Assembly (NCBI RefSeq): GCF_000696095.1
Contig: NZ_BAYX01000006.1
Location: forward strand, 248,001 to 312,000
Direction: 5' to 3'
DNA length: 64,000 nucleotides
From: Rhizobium rhizogenes NBRC 13257
GTDB taxonomy: Bacteria; Pseudomonadota; Alphaproteobacteria; Rhizobiales; Rhizobiaceae
The translations under genes were made by a program, and so were the position numbers. Within the stretch, counting starts at the first letter, position 1. The number at the start of each line of letters is the position of its first letter. Below are positions 62,660 through 64,000 of the stretch, in pieces. The notes under the pieces were generated by a model, which saw nothing but the letters and a program-made list of their open reading frames with translations, was not told the DNA's origin and ran no database searches.

Positions 62660-63670
62660 ATGAAAGCTGTCCGTTTGGAATCGATCGGGTTCATGACCAT
62701 GCGCAGCGTCGAGAAACCGGTTGCCGGGCGGGGCGAACTGCTTGTTCGCGTCCTTGCAGCCGGCATCTGCGGTTCCGATCGTCACATGTACAAGGGGGAG
62801 TATCCGACTGCGATCCCGGTGACGATGGGTCATGAATTCAGTGGCATCGTGGAAGAGATAGGAGATGACGTCATAGGCTTTGCCGGCGGCGAGCTTGTCA
62901 CCGTCGACCCCAACATCGCCTGCGGCCGCTGTCATGCCTGCACGCGTGGACGGCCGAACCTGTGCGAGGGTTTGACTGCAATCGGCGTGACACGGGATGG
63001 CGGGTTTGCCGAGTATGTGGCGGTGCCGCACCGGCAGGCATTCACGCTGCCCGCCGATCTCGATCCCGTGCATGGCGCTTTCTGCGAGCCGCTCGCCTGC
63101 TGCCTTCATGCCATCGACAAGGCCGAGATCCGTGCGGGCGACAGTGTCGTGATCCTGGGAGGGGGCGTGATCGGCCTACTCATGGTGCAATTGGCGCGTT
63201 TGGCCGGGGCGAGCGAGGTGATCCTGATCACGCGGCAGCTCTCAAGACGCCAGACCGCACTGCATCTTGGAGCGTCGCATGCCTTCGACCCGACAGCTTC
63301 GGACGCGGTTGCCGCTGTTCGAGATGTCACCCAAGGCGGCGCGGATGTCGTCATAGAGTGCGCCGGCGTTCCCGAAACCATGCAGACTGGCCTGAGGATG
63401 GCGCGGCGCGGCGGCATCTTCGTGCTTTTCGGAGTGACGCCCGCAGGCGTCGAGGTGCCCGTCCTGCCGTTCGACCTGCTCGTCAACGAGGTCGACATAA
63501 GGCCGGCCTATCTCAATCCGTTCACCCATTCGCGTGCTGCGGCCATGGTCGCGATCGGGGTGTTGGAGCTGGATATGCTGGTGACCAGAACCATCGGTCT
63601 CGAAGACGTCGCCGGCGTGGTGGGCGGCGCGCCATTGCCAGGCGAGATCAAGGTCATCGTCCGACCCTAG
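62660..63670 (+). CDS. Zinc-dependent sorbitol/threonine-dehydrogenase-like MDR enzyme
   Basis: A 336-residue zinc MDR enzyme. Catalytic-zinc ligands C37 (GICGSD) and H58-E59 (GHEF), and structural-zinc cysteines C88, C91, C94 and C102 are intact. GGGVIGLLMVQLA binds NAD(H). It probably oxidises a second hydroxyl of a polyol or sugar. It is the last gene of operon G and converges on the LacI gene with 24 bp between. Confidence 0.9.
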   Translation: MKAVRLESIGFMTMRSVEKPVAGRGELLVRVLAAGICGSDRHMYKGEYPTAIPVTMGHEFSGIVEEIGDDVIGFAGGELVTVDPNIACGRCHACTRGRPNLCEGLTAIGVTRDGGFAEYVAVPHRQAFTLPADLDPVHGAFCEPLACCLHAIDKAEIRAGDSVVILGGGVIGLLMVQLARLAGASEVILITRQLSRRQTALHLGASHAFDPTASDAVAAVRDVTQGGADVVIECAGVPETMQTGLRMARRGGIFVLFGVTPAGVEVPVLPFDLLVNEVDIRPAYLNPFTHSRAAAMVAIGVLELDMLVTRTIGLEDVAGVVGGAPLPGEIKVIVRP

Positions 63671-63694
63671 AACATGCCATGGACCCGGCCCGGC

Positions 63695-64000
63695 TTAGCT
63701 GCGGACAGGGCCGGTGGAGTCGCGCTGGATCAGGGTGACCGGCACTTTCACGACGGTGGCCTGGCGTGGCTCATGCCCCATCTGGTGTTCCGCGATCAGC
63801 GCCTCCAGCCGCTGTGCCGCCCGTTGCCCGACATCGCGGATCGGCTGCGCGACCGTCGTTAGCCGGGGAAAGACATAGGCTGCCTCGGGCAAGTCGTCGA
63901 AACCGATCACCGAATAATCGCCCGGAACGGAAAAACCGCGATCGAGGACGGCATGGATTGCCGCGATCGCTGAGATATCGCTCGTGCCGATGATAGCCGT
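63695..64000 (-). CDS. LacI-family regulator, C-terminal part (cut by window end)
   Basis: The last 101 codons of a LacI-type repressor; its start lies beyond 64000. TAIIGTSDISAIAAIHAVLD, GFSVPGDYSVIGFDD and TTVAQPI are the standard C-terminal effector-domain motifs, and the frame runs open to the last base of the window. Adjacent to operon G, it is the best candidate for binding the paired operators at 57962-58037. Confidence 0.9.
   Translation of the reverse strand, partial: TAIIGTSDISAIAAIHAVLDRGFSVPGDYSVIGFDDLPEAAYVFPRLTTVAQPIRDVGQRAAQRLEALIAEHQMGHEPRQATVVKVPVTLIQRDSTGPVRS

Overview
The window looks like accessory, catabolic DNA from a rhizobial alphaproteobacterium (Rhizobium/Agrobacterium-like). 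This rests on high GC, tightly packed GntR-, LacI- and SorC-controlled ABC-transporter operons, a FecR gene facing a CHASE2 adenylate cyclase, and a chemoreceptor with a C-terminal WEEF pentapeptide. I see no rRNA, tRNA, phage, insertion sequence, CRISPR array or replication gene. A plasmid or chromid location is possible but not shown.

Layout: (1) 61-3294, a secreted FecR-domain protein convergent with a CHASE2 class III cyclase. (2) 3889-10979, operon A: FadR-type GntR regulator, D-erythronate-dehydrogenase-like enzyme, SDR and a CUT1 sugar/polyol ABC importer. (3) 11552-15925, a methyl-accepting chemotaxis protein, then a minus-strand NTF2-like / quinone-reductase-like / WYL-regulator group. 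(4) 16376-26820, operon B: GntR regulator, DapA-family lyase, PuuC-like aldehyde dehydrogenase, FAD amine oxidase, betaine-type ABC importer with two permeases, a proline-racemase-family protein lacking normal active-site residues, and a GlxA-type AraC regulator. (5) 26859-38414, sulfur/nitrogen scavenging genes: SsuD-like monooxygenase, OsmC, DUF2891, then operon D with a DszA/NtaA-like monooxygenase, a complete branched-chain-amino-acid-type ABC importer and a DszC/SfnB-like flavoprotein. (6) 38496-47313, an MDR reductase, then LacI-controlled operon E: a ribose-type importer with two TIM-barrel isomerases/lyases and a Gfo/Idh/MocA dehydrogenase. (7) 47420-57847, divergent operon pair F: a ribose-type importer, two polyol-type SDRs and triose-phosphate isomerase on the minus strand; split transketolase, FGGY kinase and SorC regulator on the plus strand. 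(8) 58052-64000, operon G: DhnA-type aldolase, Gfo/Idh, D-lyxose-isomerase-like cupin, PfkB kinase, SmoS-like SDR and Zn-dehydrogenase, facing a LacI regulator cut by the window end.

The most interesting signals are: the racemase homologue with Cys/His substitutions in operon B; the set of SorC-like palindromes (GTGAAT-N4-ATTCAC type) shared by both halves of F; a pair of LacI-type operators bracketing the G promoter 55 bp apart; the kinase, split transketolase and TpiA combination in F, which fits an apulose-like ketose route; the DszA/DszC-like pair carried with its own importer in D; and stem-loops repeatedly placed right after binding-protein genes.

Gene families were assigned by reading motifs and gene order only. 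Substrates are inferences.
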